DNA of 64,000 nt from Sulfuriferula sp. (GCA_031291235.1 JARLJL010000022.1:482355-546354), one strand, 5' to 3'. Positions 16,908 to 27,127 are shown, counted from the first letter of the stretch. The notes: generated by a model not told the origin, from the letters alone. Translations and numbers: made by a program.

Positions 16908-18824
16908 ATGGGAAAAATCATCGGTATTGACCTCGGCACTACCAACTCTTGTGTTTCCGTCATGGAAAACGGCGTTGCCAAGGTCATTGAAAACGCAGAA
17001 GGCGCGCGTACTACACCATCCATCATCGCTTATGCCGAAGATGGTGAAGTGCTGGTAGGCGCTGCAGCAAAACGGCAGGCGGTAACCAATCCGAAAAACA
17101 CGCTGTTTGCTGTCAAACGACTGATCGGCCGTCGTTTCGAAGAAAAGGAAGTACAAAAAGACATCAACCTCATGCCCTATAGCATCGTCAAGGCAGATAA
17201 TGGCGACGCATGGGTGGAAGTGCGCGGCAAGAAAATGTCCGCTCCTGAAGTCTCCGCACAAGTGCTGATGAAGATGAAGAAAACTGCCGAAGACTACCTG
17301 GGCGAACCGGTGACTGAAGCCGTCATCACTGTACCTGCCTACTTCAACGACAGCCAGCGTCAGGCCACCAAGGACGCAGGCCGTATCGCCGGTCTGGAAG
17401 TCAAACGCATTATCAATGAACCTACTGCTGCTGCATTGGCATTCGGTATGGACAAGAAAGAAGGCGACCGTAAAATCGCCGTATACGATCTGGGTGGCGG
17501 TACATTCGATATTTCTATCATCGACATCGCTGAAATCGAAGGCGAGCACCAGTTCGAAGTCATGTCCACCAATGGCGATACTTTCCTCGGCGGTGAGGAT
17601 TTCGATCAACGCGTGATCGATTATCTGGCTGACGAATTCAAAAAGGAACAAGGCATCGACCTGCGCAACGACATGCTGGCGCTGCAACGCCTGAAAGAAG
17701 CTGCCGAAAAAGCCAAGATCGAATTGTCATCTGCACAACAAACCGAAGTAAACCTGCCTTACATTACGGCTGACGCTTCCGGTCCCAAGCACTTGGCAGT
17801 CAAGATCACCCGTGCCAAATTCGAAAGCCTGGTTGAAGAACTGATCGAGCGCACCATCGCGCCATGCAAACTGGCGATCAAGGATGCCGGCGTCAGCGTA
17901 TCCGACATCAGCGACGTGATTCTGGTCGGCGGTATGACGCGCATGCCTAAAGTCCAGGAAAAAGTTAAGGAATTCTTCGGCAAGGAACCGCGTCGCGACG
18001 TCAACCCTGACGAAGCTGTTGCTGTCGGCGCCTCGATCCAAGGCGGCGTGTTGCAGGGCGAGGTGAAAGACGTGCTGTTGCTGGACGTTACCCCGTTGTC
18101 TCTGGGTATCGAAACCATGGGCGGCGTGATGACCAAGCTGATCCAGAAAAACACCACCATTCCGACCAAGGCCAGCCAGGTTTTCTCGACTGCCGACGAC
18201 AATCAGAATGCAGTGACCATCCATGTACTGCAAGGCGAACGCGAAATTGCTTCGGGCAACAAGAGCCTGGGCCAGTTCAACCTGTCCGACATACCGCCTG
18301 CACCACGCGGCATGCCGCAAATTGAAGTGACCTTCGATATCGACGCCAACGGTATTTTGCACGTTTCCGCCAAGGACAAGGCGACCGGCAAGGAAAACAA
18401 GATCAAGATTCAAGCCAGCTCCGGTCTGTCCGAAGCCGAAATCAATCAAATGGTCAAGGATGCCGAAGCCCACGCTGAAGACGACCGCATTGCCCGCGAA
18501 CTGGTAGATGCGCGCAATCAATGCGATAATCTGATCCACTCGGTGAAGAAATCCCTGACCGAATACGGTGACAAGATCAGCGCAGACGACAAGGCCAAGA
18601 TCGAGGCAGCTATTACCGAAGCCGAAGCCGCGCTTAAGGAAAACGACAAGGCTGCTATTGATGCCAAATCGCAAGCACTAAGCGAAGCGTCGCACAAACT
18701 GGCTGAACAGATGTATGCCGCCGAATCGGCCAACGCTGGCGGCGCTGCTGACAGTGGTGCATCCAAAGCTGCGGATGACGACGTGGTCGATGCCGAGTTT
18801 GAAGAAGTCAAAGACAAGAAATAA
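16908..18824 (+). CDS. dnaK: Chaperone DnaK (Hsp70)
   Basis: 638 residues, full length. The ATPase domain carries [26 protein letters not shown] and the [15 protein letters not shown] phosphate motif. The substrate-binding domain holds [14 protein letters not shown] and the linker DVLLLDV. The lid ends with the acidic [16 protein letters not shown] tail typical of proteobacteria, important for co-chaperone use. AAAGGA lies eight bases before the ATG. A strong terminator follows it. Confidence 0.98.
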   Translation: MGKIIGIDLGTTNSCVSVMENGVAKVIENAEGARTTPSIIAYAEDGEVLVGAAAKRQAVTNPKNTLFAVKRLIGRRFEEKEVQKDINLMPYSIVKADNGDAWVEVRGKKMSAPEVSAQVLMKMKKTAEDYLGEPVTEAVITVPAYFNDSQRQATKDAGRIAGLEVKRIINEPTAAALAFGMDKKEGDRKIAVYDLGGGTFDISIIDIAEIEGEHQFEVMSTNGDTFLGGEDFDQRVIDYLADEFKKEQGIDLRNDMLALQRLKEAAEKAKIELSSAQQTEVNLPYITADASGPKHLAVKITRAKFESLVEELIERTIAPCKLAIKDAGVSVSDISDVILVGGMTRMPKVQEKVKEFFGKEPRRDVNPDEAVAVGASIQGGVLQGEVKDVLLLDVTPLSLGIETMGGVMTKLIQKNTTIPTKASQVFSTADDNQNAVTIHVLQGEREIASGNKSLGQFNLSDIPPAPRGMPQIEVTFDIDANGILHVSAKDKATGKENKIKIQASSGLSEAEINQMVKDAEAHAEDDRIARELVDARNQCDNLIHSVKKSLTEYGDKISADDKAKIEAAITEAEAALKENDKAAIDAKSQALSEASHKLAEQMYAAESANAGGAADSGASKAADDDVVDAEFEEVKDKK

Positions 18825-18841
18825 TTTCTGTCGCCATAATC

Positions 18842-18875
18842 AACGGGGTTGGCCTTGCAGCCAATCCCGTTTTTT
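18842..18875 (+). terminator. Rho-independent terminator between dnaK and dnaJ
   Basis: A 12-bp stem (18842-18853 with 18860-18871, one G-T wobble, loop CTTGCA) is followed by a run of five Ts. It should reduce read-through into dnaJ, so DnaJ would be made in smaller amounts than DnaK. Confidence 0.85.
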
Positions 18876-18929
18876 CAATAACACAGCAACACGAACAAAT
18901 GCATAACGGCATTTTAAATGGTCAAGAAC

Positions 18930-20036
18930 ATGTCTAAACGTGATTATTATGAAGTGCTGGGTGTCAATCGCGATGCCAGCGAAGAGGAACTGAAAAAAGC
19001 TTACCGCCGTCTGGCGATGAAGCATCATCCCGATCGCAACCCCGACAATCCCAAAGCCGAAGAGCATTTCAAGGAAGCCAAGGAAGCCTACGAAACACTA
19101 ACCGATAGCCACAAGCGCGCGGCTTACGACCAGTACGGTCATGCCGGTGTTGAGCAAGGCGCAGGTATGGGCGGCGGTGCTGGCGGCTTCTCCGATGCGT
19201 TTGGCGACATATTCGGCGATATATTCGGCGGTGGCCGTAGCCGTTCCAACGTTTATCGCGGTGCAGACCTGCAATACAATCTGGAAATCACACTGGAAGA
19301 AGCTGCACGCGGCACCGAAACCAAAATCCGTATCCCGACCCAGGAAGAATGCGAAACCTGCCACGGTTCCGGCGCCAAGCCCGGTACCGACCCCATCACC
19401 TGCACCACGTGCGGAGGCCACGGACAAGTGCGCATGCAGCAAGGTTTCTTCTCCATCCAGCAAACCTGTCCGAAATGTCACGGCACTGGCAAGATAGTGC
19501 CTACGCCCTGCCCGGAATGTCATGGCGCAGGCCGCGTCAAACGTCATAAAACACTGTCCGTACGCATACCAGCCGGTGTCGATAACGGTGACCGCATCCG
19601 CCTGTCAGGCGAAGGTGAAGCCGGTGTCAACGGCGGGCCTACCGGCGATTTGTATGTGGTTATTCATCTCAAACCGCATTCGGTATTTGAACGCGACCAT
19701 AACGATTTGCACTGTGAAATGCCAATCAGCTTTACCACGGCAGCCTTGGGCGGCGAGATAGAGATACCAACGCTGGACGGACACGCCAAAATCAAGATCC
19801 CGGCCGAAACCCAGACAGGCAAAGTATTTCGCCTGCGCGGCAAAGGCATACAAGGGGTTCGTACCCAGGCACCTGGCGATTTGATGTGTCACGTCATGGT
19901 CGAAACGCCGGTCAGTCTGACCGAACGTCAAAAGGAACTGCTGCGCGAACTGGAAACCATCAATCAGGCAGACGATGCGCGCCATAGTCCCAAAGCCAGA
20001 TCGTTCATGGATAAGGTAAAAGCGTTTTTTGGTTAA
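18930..20036 (+). CDS. dnaJ: Co-chaperone DnaJ (Hsp40)
   Basis: 368 residues. The J domain ([12 protein letters not shown] ... with HHPDRNP) stimulates the ATPase of DnaK. A Gly/Phe-rich linker ([19 protein letters not shown]) follows, then four zinc-finger repeats [24 protein letters not shown] and CPECHGAG, and the C-terminal substrate-binding beta domains. The start at 18930 gives the family-typical N terminus; an in-frame ATG at 18918 adds four residues. It is separated from dnaK by a terminator, with no obvious promoter of its own in the 54 bases between. Confidence 0.96.
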   Translation: MSKRDYYEVLGVNRDASEEELKKAYRRLAMKHHPDRNPDNPKAEEHFKEAKEAYETLTDSHKRAAYDQYGHAGVEQGAGMGGGAGGFSDAFGDIFGDIFGGGRSRSNVYRGADLQYNLEITLEEAARGTETKIRIPTQEECETCHGSGAKPGTDPITCTTCGGHGQVRMQQGFFSIQQTCPKCHGTGKIVPTPCPECHGAGRVKRHKTLSVRIPAGVDNGDRIRLSGEGEAGVNGGPTGDLYVVIHLKPHSVFERDHNDLHCEMPISFTTAALGGEIEIPTLDGHAKIKIPAETQTGKVFRLRGKGIQGVRTQAPGDLMCHVMVETPVSLTERQKELLRELETINQADDARHSPKARSFMDKVKAFFG

Positions 20037-20043
20037 CGTGCCC

Positions 20044-20070
20044 GCTGACTGACAACGGGGGTCAGTCAGC
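20044..20070. terminator. Inverted repeat between dnaJ and the lone nuoB
   Basis: GCTGACTGAC (20044-20053) pairs perfectly with GTCAGTCAGC (20061-20070) across a 7-base loop. It sits between the convergent ends of dnaJ and nuoB and overlaps the nuoB stop codon. A two-way terminator is likely although no T-run is present. Confidence 0.55.
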
Positions 20071-20542
20071 GAGCTATCGTATGCGTCCGCCTGATTTTAT
20101 TCTGTAACTGTACAATACCGTAAAGCAGTTGCTCGGCGGTAGGCGGACAACCGGGCACATAAATATCAACTGGCACGATCCGGTCGCAACCGCGCACTAC
20201 AGAATATGAATAATGGTAATAGCCGCCGCCGTTCGCGCACGAACCCATGGAAATCACCCAGCGCGGCTCAGGCATCTGGTCGTATATCTTGCGTAAGGCA
20301 GGTGCCATTTTATTGCATAGCGTTCCGGATACGATCATCACATCGGATTGACGCGGCGAGGCGCGAAACATGACGCCAAAACGATCCATATCGTAGCGCG
20401 ATGCCGCCGCATGCATCATTTCCACGGCACAGCAGGCCAAACCGAACGACATCGGCCACATTGAACCAGTACGTGTCCAATTAACGAGCTTGTCTGCCGC
20501 CACCGTCACAAATCCATCCTTCAGTACATTTCCCATTGTCAT
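20066..20542 (-). CDS. nuoB: NADH-quinone oxidoreductase subunit B, isolated copy
   Basis: 158 residues, the normal length for betaproteobacterial NuoB. The subunit carries iron-sulfur cluster N2, which passes electrons to quinone in complex I. All cluster ligands are present: C37 and C38 in [11 protein letters not shown]102 in GSCANGG, and C132 in PGCPPTAE. The ATG at 20542 is preferred because GGGTGA lies five bases upstream and it gives the family length; a GTG three codons earlier is in frame. No other nuo gene lies in the window, so this is either a second copy or a displaced one. The protein looks intact and under selection, not a decaying duplicate. Confidence 0.88.
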   Translation of the reverse strand: MTMGNVLKDGFVTVAADKLVNWTRTGSMWPMSFGLACCAVEMMHAAASRYDMDRFGVMFRASPRQSDVMIVSGTLCNKMAPALRKIYDQMPEPRWVISMGSCANGGGYYHYSYSVVRGCDRIVPVDIYVPGCPPTAEQLLYGIVQLQNKIRRTHTIAR

Positions 20543-20717
20543 AATATTCACCCATCAAATATTACCCCGACAACGAAACTCATGAAATTTCAGGCATTGA
20601 TTTATGAACAGATGACTGATATGCGACAAATTGGTTCCCGATCACTATGCAGCCGCAAACAGGATTAACAGTAATATCGGCGTCCGGACAAGAAACGCGA
20701 ATTATGCGGACAGCAGA

Positions 20718-21143
20718 TCAATCGAGTCGATAGGCTGCATGACAAGCTGCACATTGCTGATTAATGGCGGCGAAACTATCCATGGCATGGACCATATCCC
20801 CTTCCTTTGCACTGGCGGCAAAGCGGCTGGCAGCCACATGCATCTCGATACCGATTTGGCGCATGGCTTGCGGCATTAACGAGGCTATGTGAGCGGCATT
20901 GTGCGACGCAAGAGAAGACATACCGAAGCGCGTTTCAGCAATATCGCCAGCCTTATTCAGATCACCGCTGTCGAGTGCCGCCTGAATTTCATGCACAGCA
21001 AGTAAATTATCGTGCATGGCGTCTAGCATATGTCGTTTAACTATATCCGGCAGCATGACTTTCTGTCTCGTATCAGCATCGTCTGCATGAGTGGATTTAA
21101 AAGGAAACATCAACAAAAAAGACCATATCCAAAGTTTCCCCAA
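20718..21143 (-). CDS. Cytochrome c'-like exported protein
   Basis: 141 residues with a short Sec signal peptide (cleavage near THA-DD, residue 20) and a single heme-attachment motif CAACH (131-135) at the very C terminus. The body is helical and Met/His-rich. This is the arrangement of cytochrome c' and related four-helix heme proteins, which bind a five- or six-coordinate heme in the periplasm. The TTG start directly follows the stop of the metallo-beta-lactamase-fold gene; the signal peptide supports it. Electron carrier and gas (NO) binding are both possible. It ends a run of tightly linked genes. Confidence 0.75.
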   Translation of the reverse strand: MGKLWIWSFLLMFPFKSTHADDADTRQKVMLPDIVKRHMLDAMHDNLLAVHEIQAALDSGDLNKAGDIAETRFGMSSLASHNAAHIASLMPQAMRQIGIEMHVAASRFAASAKEGDMVHAMDSFAAINQQCAACHAAYRLD

Positions 21144-22088
21144 TTACTCGCTCTCCATTTCCAGATAGGTTCGATTGGCATTGCCGCCGCTTAACAACTG
21201 AAAATTTTGCAAACGACGGTAAGCGCTTTGATCCAGCGTATCGACCGCGGTCTGCAAATCGATGCCATTGTCGATAGCCTTGCGCATATGGTCGCGTAAT
21301 AGCCGCAGATAATCCCGGGTATCGCGTTGCGCGCGAGCAAGATCGCACACTTGCCCATGCCCCGGCACGATCAGCAGCGGCTGGAGTTTTTCGATTTCCG
21401 TGAATGAAGCCAGCCAATTCGCGGTATTGCTGAATGGCCACACGCCCAGCAAGCGATCGACGAAAACCAGATCTCCGCTAAACAGGATACGTTGCGTTGG
21501 CAACCAGACCACACTGTCCCCCGGCGTGTGTCCGCCATGGAAATACAATACCTGTATCTCTTCGTCGCCCAGTTTCAGCGTTTCCGAGCCACTTACCAGA
21601 TGCGTAGGATAACTCGCTTGCGTACCTGCAAATCTGTCCTTTAACTCGGGTTGCAGCGCTGCCATTTCCGCGGTGCCGCGATCTTCCATATCTGCACGCG
21701 CTTTATTGCTACTGATAATTTCTGCACCGATTTTTTTGAAGTAGCCGTTACCCAACCAACGATGGTCCTGGCCGCCGGTGTTGATCACATATTTCACCGG
21801 TTGCGACGTAATCCGTTTAATCGCCTGATGCATGGCCTTTGCCACCAGATAACTCGGACCGCTGTCCACCACCACAACACCTTGCACGGTAACAATAAAA
21901 CCGGCATTGGCATTCATGCCTTCGTTTTCATAAGTGCGCATCCCGGTATCGCCGATGAACGCATACACATTGGGGGCCACCATTTGCGGCGTGAATACAA
22001 GCGCATAGGCAGTCCCGCTGAGGAACCACAATACGACAACCTGCAGCCACATTTGATACCTGATTATCATGCTCCGCCCTGCTGTCAT
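21144..22088 (-). CDS. Exported metallo-beta-lactamase-fold protein, atypical metal site
   Basis: 314 residues. A signal peptide (to about residue 29) is followed by an MBL fold resembling the quinoprotein relay/SoxH-like group. The usual HxHxDH is replaced by TGGQDH, so the first two histidines are missing. The later ligands remain: H in FHGGHTPGDS, D in LFSGDLVF and H in VPGHGQV. This would leave only the second metal site. The start at 22088 overlaps the stop of the DUF1439 gene (ATGA); an ATG at 22070 would also keep the signal peptide. It is directly followed by the cytochrome c'-like gene, so a shared periplasmic role is likely. Reaction unknown. Confidence 0.75.
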   Translation of the reverse strand: MTAGRSMIIRYQMWLQVVVLWFLSGTAYALVFTPQMVAPNVYAFIGDTGMRTYENEGMNANAGFIVTVQGVVVVDSGPSYLVAKAMHQAIKRITSQPVKYVINTGGQDHRWLGNGYFKKIGAEIISSNKARADMEDRGTAEMAALQPELKDRFAGTQASYPTHLVSGSETLKLGDEEIQVLYFHGGHTPGDSVVWLPTQRILFSGDLVFVDRLLGVWPFSNTANWLASFTEIEKLQPLLIVPGHGQVCDLARAQRDTRDYLRLLRDHMRKAIDNGIDLQTAVDTLDQSAYRRLQNFQLLSGGNANRTYLEMESE

Positions 22089-22633
22089 TTTGCGATATGC
22101 ACGACCACACCATCATCGGTGATTTCTATGCTTTCAGGCTCCAGCTTCATCCCGATAAAATGCAAATCGTCGGGGTTGAAGGTATAGATACTGGCCCCCT
22201 GCAAGGTTTCATTAATCAGAATACCGGCAACGGTAACCAGTTCCTGGGTACGATCGGCAGACATGCCGTCCACATCCATTTTTTCCAGCTGCGGATCCTT
22301 CAATACTATGCTTCTGGTCGCTGCGTCGTACGCCAGCGAAGTAGTGATATTGAGCTTGCCCTTGAATTCACGACTGGAGCCGAAGGTAGCCATGTCGGCG
22401 TCGAACTGCAACGCGATATGCTTAATCGCAGGACGCATGCTGACTTGGGGATTGCTGACCGTCAACTTGACCAGTCCCAGATATTGTTTTTCAACCGGGA
22501 ATTTCTTGACCAGCGCCGCCTGAAACTCCGCAGCAGTAAAGGTGACGGTAGATGGTTTTAACAGGCTGCTGTTGCACCCTGCCAAGCCGGCCAGCAATAT
22601 CAGCATCGAAGCAAGTTTAAGCAATCGTTTCAT
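22085..22633 (-). CDS. DUF1439 (YceB-like) lipoprotein
   Basis: 182 residues with a lipoprotein signal peptide (lipobox LAGC, Cys at about residue 20). The mature part fits the DUF1439/YceB family of outer-membrane-associated lipoproteins, with a tubular lipid-binding-like fold. Marks include KLTVSNPQVSMRPAIKHIAL and FNPDDLHFIGMKL near the end. Function unknown. It overlaps the EI24 gene by 17 bases upstream and the MBL-fold gene by 4 bases downstream, so it is in a coupled string. Confidence 0.78.
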   Translation of the reverse strand: MKRLLKLASMLILLAGLAGCNSSLLKPSTVTFTAAEFQAALVKKFPVEKQYLGLVKLTVSNPQVSMRPAIKHIALQFDADMATFGSSREFKGKLNITTSLAYDAATRSIVLKDPQLEKMDVDGMSADRTQELVTVAGILINETLQGASIYTFNPDDLHFIGMKLEPESIEITDDGVVVHIAK

Positions 22634-23357
22634 CTGTTTTACCTTCCGTTTGATTGCGTAATTGCCGTAACTTTGCCAGACCGAAATGAATATAAGCCAG
22701 CCCGGTATAGATCGGCGAGATCAAATTGATCACAGGTATAAAATGCAACAACGCCAGAATCAGGCCCAGGGCATAAAGGCTACCGCCGGACTGCTCGAGT
22801 ATGGCCGCAAATTCCGCACGGCTGGCATGCTCTGCCAGCGCATCGTAACGAAACAGCCGCTGATTCAAATAAGCCATCAGCAGCACGGAAAACACCGCCC
22901 CCAGACCAGCAAGCAGCCAGATCGGCAAAGTCAGCAACCATAAAGCGGCAAACACGCCGACAGCCACCAGTGCATTCCACAAACTGCCCATAGCAGTGCC
23001 GCCGTGGCGACGTTCGAGATTCGGAAAATCGCGTCTGGCAACATGATTTACCATCATCGGCATAGCCACCACTGCCGCGATCAGCAAGGCCGTTGTCAAC
23101 GCCAGCGGCGTAATCAGCAACAGCAGCATGATGACCGTCAGCATGCTGGCTAGCCAGGTAAAGTCGTATTGACTCAGAAACAGCTCGGCAGGTTGCATCC
23201 AGTGATTCAGCAACGCCAGCCAATCGGCCCAGAATACCCATGCCAGTACGCCCCACAACACGAGCGCAAATATCATGGGCCACAACACTATCGCCAGAAT
23301 CCGGGGATGAAACAGACTTTTGGCAGCAGCCGTCAGAGCGACGAAAATGTCATTCAT
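22617..23357 (-). CDS. EI24-domain (CysZ-like) membrane protein
   Basis: 246 residues with about five membrane segments (near 20-45, 60-90, 125-155, 165-190 and 205-225). The family includes CysZ sulfate permeases and the EI24 group of unknown role; FIPVINLISPIYTGLAYIHFGL near the C terminus is typical. The ATG at 23357 overlaps the tatD stop (ATGA), so the longer in-frame extension upstream is rejected. Calling it a sulfate transporter would go beyond the sequence. Confidence 0.78.
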   Translation of the reverse strand: MNDIFVALTAAAKSLFHPRILAIVLWPMIFALVLWGVLAWVFWADWLALLNHWMQPAELFLSQYDFTWLASMLTVIMLLLLITPLALTTALLIAAVVAMPMMVNHVARRDFPNLERRHGGTAMGSLWNALVAVGVFAALWLLTLPIWLLAGLGAVFSVLLMAYLNQRLFRYDALAEHASRAEFAAILEQSGGSLYALGLILALLHFIPVINLISPIYTGLAYIHFGLAKLRQLRNQTEGKTDETIA

Positions 23358-24127
23358 ACTGCTTGTGCGGTATGAAACAGTCGAAAAAAGTTCGCACTGG
23401 TAGCCTGCCCCAGCGCCTCCGGCGACATCCCGCGCAATTCGGCAACGCATGCAGCGACATCGCTAACCCAGGCCGGTTCGTTGGTTTTACCGCGATGCGG
23501 CACAGGTGCCAGATAGGGAGAATCCGTTTCTATCAGCAGACGATCCAGCGGAATATTTTTGGCAACTTCTTTCAGGACTACGGCGTTTTTAAAAGTCACT
23601 ATACCCGACATGGAAATATAAAAATTCAGTGCCAATGCCTGCTCTGCGACAGCCTGACTCTCGGTGAAGCAATGCATAACGCCGCCTATTCGGTCAGCTC
23701 CCTCTTCGCGCATAATACGCAAGGTATCTTCAGCAGCCGATCGGGTGTGTATGATTAACGGCTTGTTTGCCGCAATGGCAGCCCGAATATGGGTGCGAAA
23801 ACGCTCGCGCTGCCATTCCAGATCGCCGGTCAGGCGGAAATAATCCAGTCCGGTTTCGCCGATCGCCACCACGCGCGGGTGAGCTGCCAACTCGACCAGC
23901 CTGGCCACATCCGGTTCAGCGATATTTTCATAATCCGGATGTACGCCAACCGATGCGAACACATTGGCATGACGTTCAGCCACAGCCAGAACCTGGGGAT
24001 AATCTTCCATATTGACGCTGACGCAGAGCGCATGCGTGACCCGATTCGCCTGCATATGCGCCATGATTTCGGCTTCGCGCGCGACCAGATCCGGAAAATT
24101 GAGATGACAGTGAGAATCTATATACAT
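23354..24127 (-). CDS. tatD: TatD-family metal-dependent DNase
   Basis: 257 residues, a TIM-barrel hydrolase. The N-terminal metal site DSHCHLNFP, IGETGLDYF, PLIIHTRSA, GVMHCFTES and ETDSPYLAPVPHRG are all diagnostic. The family includes YcfH, which lies downstream of holB in E. coli, matching the order here (tmk, holB, pilZ, tatD). TatD proteins act as 3'-5' DNA exonucleases or other deacetylase/nuclease activities. It starts 23 bases after the pilZ gene. Confidence 0.9.
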   Translation of the reverse strand: MYIDSHCHLNFPDLVAREAEIMAHMQANRVTHALCVSVNMEDYPQVLAVAERHANVFASVGVHPDYENIAEPDVARLVELAAHPRVVAIGETGLDYFRLTGDLEWQRERFRTHIRAAIAANKPLIIHTRSAAEDTLRIMREEGADRIGGVMHCFTESQAVAEQALALNFYISMSGIVTFKNAVVLKEVAKNIPLDRLLIETDSPYLAPVPHRGKTNEPAWVSDVAACVAELRGMSPEALGQATSANFFRLFHTAQAV

Positions 24128-24150
24128 ACTAGCAACCGGGCAATACAGAT

Positions 24151-24510
24151 TTACATGGTATGCGTCGGCCGTACCGCCTTGAGCGCGCCACCAAGCAGAC
24201 CTTCGATTTTGTTACGCGCTGCGACACCGTTCTCATTCTGATCGAATTGGACTCCGATACCCGGCGTTTTGCCGCCATGGCAGCCCACAGGCGTCACCCA
24301 TACCACTTTACCTGCAACCGGGATTTTATTCAGATCGTCGAGCAACGACAGCAGCATGAAAACCTCATCGCCGATCTGATAGCTTTTGGTCGATGGCACG
24401 AACAGACCGCCGCCTTTGACGAAAGGCATATAGGCTGCAAACAATGCGGATTTTTCCTTGATCGCCAGCGATAAAACGCCGGGACGCGTCATGCTCGGGA
24501 CAGAACTCAT
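24151..24510 (-). CDS. pilZ: Type IV pilus protein PilZ
   Basis: 119 residues, a single PilZ domain (RPGVLSLAIKEKSALFAAYMP ... KVVWVTPVG ... GIGVQF). The RxxxR c-di-GMP motif is absent, as in the founding type IV pilus PilZ, which acts through protein contacts and not by binding the messenger. The ATG at 24510 is preferred; a TTG at 24528 overlapping the holB stop is possible. The position after holB is the usual one in proteobacteria. Confidence 0.85.
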   Translation of the reverse strand: MSSVPSMTRPGVLSLAIKEKSALFAAYMPFVKGGGLFVPSTKSYQIGDEVFMLLSLLDDLNKIPVAGKVVWVTPVGCHGGKTPGIGVQFDQNENGVAARNKIEGLLGGALKAVRPTHTM

Positions 24511-24524
24511 GATTTCATTTCCAT

Positions 24525-25523
24525 TCAAAACACGCTGGCATATTCCAGCAATATATCTTCCATCACCATCTGTATGTTCAACGGATGCGCAACCACTGCT
24601 CGGGCGCGCTGCAAACGCTGTTGCAGCTTCAATAATGGGGTCAACTTAACATGCATGGACAAGTTACGCAATTGCTCGCTAAAGTCCTGATGGTAATACA
24701 CTCTGCCGGCCAGCTTCATGCTCTGCAAATCATGCACCCATTGCTGCAGCCATTGCAACAGTTGCGAATAATCGGCAACGGCCAGTTTCGCATAGCGTTC
24801 GGCCATTGCCAATGCCGGCGTCTGCGCAGCGACCTGCAAATCGGCCAATAATGCCCGGCGGCGCGCATGGTAATCGTCATCGGCAAAAGCAGTCGCCAGC
24901 AAGGGCGAGCCGGCAGCCAGACTGAGACACAGCTGCGCATCGGCGACACCTTGTTCTTCCAGCCACATCAGCGCCTGACTGCTATCGGGCAGATTAGCCC
25001 GCAACTGATGACAGCGGCTCAGTATGGTAGGCAACAACCGTGACGGCTGATGGCTAACCAGAATCAGCAAACTGTTTTCAGGCGGTTCTTCCAGTGTTTT
25101 CAGCAATGCATTTGCCGCGGCAGCGTTCATCGCTTCAGCCGGATTAAGCAATACCACGCGTAAACCGTTACGGTGCGAACTCAACTGCAGGAACGCTATT
25201 GCTTGCCTGACCTGTTCGACGCTGATCCATTCGCTTTTTTTACGTTCGGGGGCACTATCGTCGACTTCATCCAGCGCATTAGGCTGCAAAATATGCACAT
25301 CAGGATGGCTGCCTTGCTCAAACCAGTGACACGAAGGGCACTGGCCGCAAGCAACATCGGCATTTGCATCGCGTTGTTCGCACAGCAGCAATTTGGCAAA
25401 CGCCTGAGCCAATCCATATTTACCCAGTCCAGCCCGCCCGTGCAGCAAAACCGCATGCGGCAATTGCGCACGCAACGCCAATAAGCGTTGCGCGGTGTCT
25501 GTCTGCCATGGATAGATTTGCAT
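24525..25523 (-). CDS. holB: DNA polymerase III delta' subunit
   Basis: 332 residues. Part of the clamp loader that places the sliding clamp on DNA. It has a Walker A-like GRAGLGKYG (about 29-37), a zinc module with cysteines in CEQRDANADVACGQCPSC (about 50-67), and the SRC box (ILSRCHQL). Clamp-loader delta' does not normally hydrolyse ATP; here the P-loop threonine is replaced by tyrosine, in keeping. It follows tmk by 6 bases, the widespread tmk-holB pair. Confidence 0.93.
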   Translation of the reverse strand: MQIYPWQTDTAQRLLALRAQLPHAVLLHGRAGLGKYGLAQAFAKLLLCEQRDANADVACGQCPSCHWFEQGSHPDVHILQPNALDEVDDSAPERKKSEWISVEQVRQAIAFLQLSSHRNGLRVVLLNPAEAMNAAAANALLKTLEEPPENSLLILVSHQPSRLLPTILSRCHQLRANLPDSSQALMWLEEQGVADAQLCLSLAAGSPLLATAFADDDYHARRRALLADLQVAAQTPALAMAERYAKLAVADYSQLLQWLQQWVHDLQSMKLAGRVYYHQDFSEQLRNLSMHVKLTPLLKLQQRLQRARAVVAHPLNIQMVMEDILLEYASVF

Positions 25524-25529
25524 AAACGC

Positions 25530-26138
25530 CTAATTACCCGATAGCGGCTTCAATACCGCGGCAAGTTCATCGCGTATCGCATCTATCGTCTGATCGGTAC
25601 GCACAACCTGTATCCGCGCAGGATACTGGGCAGCGCGTCGCAGATACATGGCGCGCACCCGTTCGAAGAAACCCAGCTGTTCCTGCTCGAAACGATCGGG
25701 ATCCGAATGGGTACGAACCCGCTGATGAGCAGTAGCGACGTCGACGTCGAATAATATCGTCAAATCGGGCTGCAACCCTTGTTGCACCCATTCTTCCAAT
25801 ACCTGCAAACGCGCTTCCGCTATACCCCGTCCCCCGCTCTGGTAGGCAAAACTGGCATCGGTAAAACGATCGGACAGCACCCAGCTTCCCTGTGCCAATG
25901 CCGGCGCGATCACCTGTGCAATATGTTCCCGCCGCGCCGCAAACATCAACAAAGCTTCGGTATCGATGTGCATGGATTCATTTAGCAACAGAGTACGTAG
26001 CGATTCCCCCAGCGGTGTACCTCCGGGTTCGCGCGTCACGACGACATTGGCGCCCTGCGCGCGTAAATAATCGGCTATCCACTGCAAGTGCGTGGTTTTG
26101 CCTGCCCCATCGATACCTTCAAGACTAATAAACGGCAT
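25530..26138 (-). CDS. tmk: Thymidylate kinase
   Basis: 202 residues. It phosphorylates dTMP to dTDP for DNA synthesis. The P-loop GIDGAGKTT (about 8-16), the DR-type motif [13 protein letters not shown] and the [11 protein letters not shown] motif are visible. It lies 2 bases after mltG and 6 before holB, the standard order. Confidence 0.95.
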   Translation of the reverse strand: MPFISLEGIDGAGKTTHLQWIADYLRAQGANVVVTREPGGTPLGESLRTLLLNESMHIDTEALLMFAARREHIAQVIAPALAQGSWVLSDRFTDASFAYQSGGRGIAEARLQVLEEWVQQGLQPDLTILFDVDVATAHQRVRTHSDPDRFEQEQLGFFERVRAMYLRRAAQYPARIQVVRTDQTIDAIRDELAAVLKPLSGN

Positions 26139-26140
26139 GC

Positions 26141-27127
26141 TTATCCATTCTTCTGATAACGTGCAACGGCACGATTATGTTCGGTCAGATTATTCGAAAA
26201 ATAATGCGTGCCATCGCCTTTAGCTACGAAATATATGTCATCGCTCTGCGCCGGATGCAATGCTGCCTTAATCGCATCCAGTCCCGGCATGGCGATAGGC
26301 GTCGGCGGCAGACCGATACGCGTATACGTATTGTACGGCGTATCTATTTGCAAATCGCGTTTACGGATATTGCCGTCATAATTCTGACCCATACCATAGA
26401 TTACGGTAGGATCGGTTTGCAATCGCATGCCCATACGCAGCCGATTGATGAAAACGGCGGCGATTAACGGTCGTTCGCGCTTTACGCCGGTTTCCTTCTC
26501 TATAATCGACGCCATCGTCAATGCCTCTGCCGGCGTGGTATAGGGCAGCCCCTTATCGCGCTGCGCCCATTCCTGATTGATATGCAATTGCATGGTTTCG
26601 TACGCACGACGCAAGATCGATACATCGCTGCTGCCGGCATCAATGTAATAAGTAGAAGGGAAGAACCAGCCTTCGGCATGTTCCAGCGGCACATGCAGCA
26701 ATTGCAATACTTCATGCTCGCTCATACCCAACGTATCGTGTCGCACCAGCGGATGCGCATTCAACGCATCGCGCATCTGTGCGAAGGTCCAGCCTTCTAT
26801 AAAGACGATTTCGCGTAAACTCACTTCGCCTTCGGTGAGTTTTTTAAGCAATTGCAACGGCGTGACAGCCTGATTCAGGGTATAGAATCCGGCCTTGATC
26901 TTGCCGGCTTTCCCCATTAATCTCGTCAGCAGACGAAATCGCACGCCCTCGCTCATAACGCCGGATGCTTGCATCTGGCTGGTAATCGACACCAGATTGC
27001 TGCCCGGCTTCAAATTGAATTCCAGCGGCGTTTTCTGCAACGCTAACGGCGTATTTGCATACCAGAATAAATAAGCGCTTGCCAACGCGATCGCCAGCCC
27101 GCCCCAAACGATGATGCGTTTAATCAT
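26141..27127 (-). CDS. mltG: Endolytic murein transglycosylase MltG
   Basis: 328 residues. It cuts glycan strands at the inner membrane and sets their length. There is an N-terminal membrane helix (about 4-23), a LysM-like subdomain, and the YceG domain with the catalytic glutamate in [25 protein letters not shown] and the ending [18 protein letters not shown] are family marks. It overlaps pabC by 8 bases, as in many proteobacteria. Confidence 0.93.
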   Translation of the reverse strand: MIKRIIVWGGLAIALASAYLFWYANTPLALQKTPLEFNLKPGSNLVSITSQMQASGVMSEGVRFRLLTRLMGKAGKIKAGFYTLNQAVTPLQLLKKLTEGEVSLREIVFIEGWTFAQMRDALNAHPLVRHDTLGMSEHEVLQLLHVPLEHAEGWFFPSTYYIDAGSSDVSILRRAYETMQLHINQEWAQRDKGLPYTTPAEALTMASIIEKETGVKRERPLIAAVFINRLRMGMRLQTDPTVIYGMGQNYDGNIRKRDLQIDTPYNTYTRIGLPPTPIAMPGLDAIKAALHPAQSDDIYFVAKGDGTHYFSNNLTEHNRAVARYQKNG

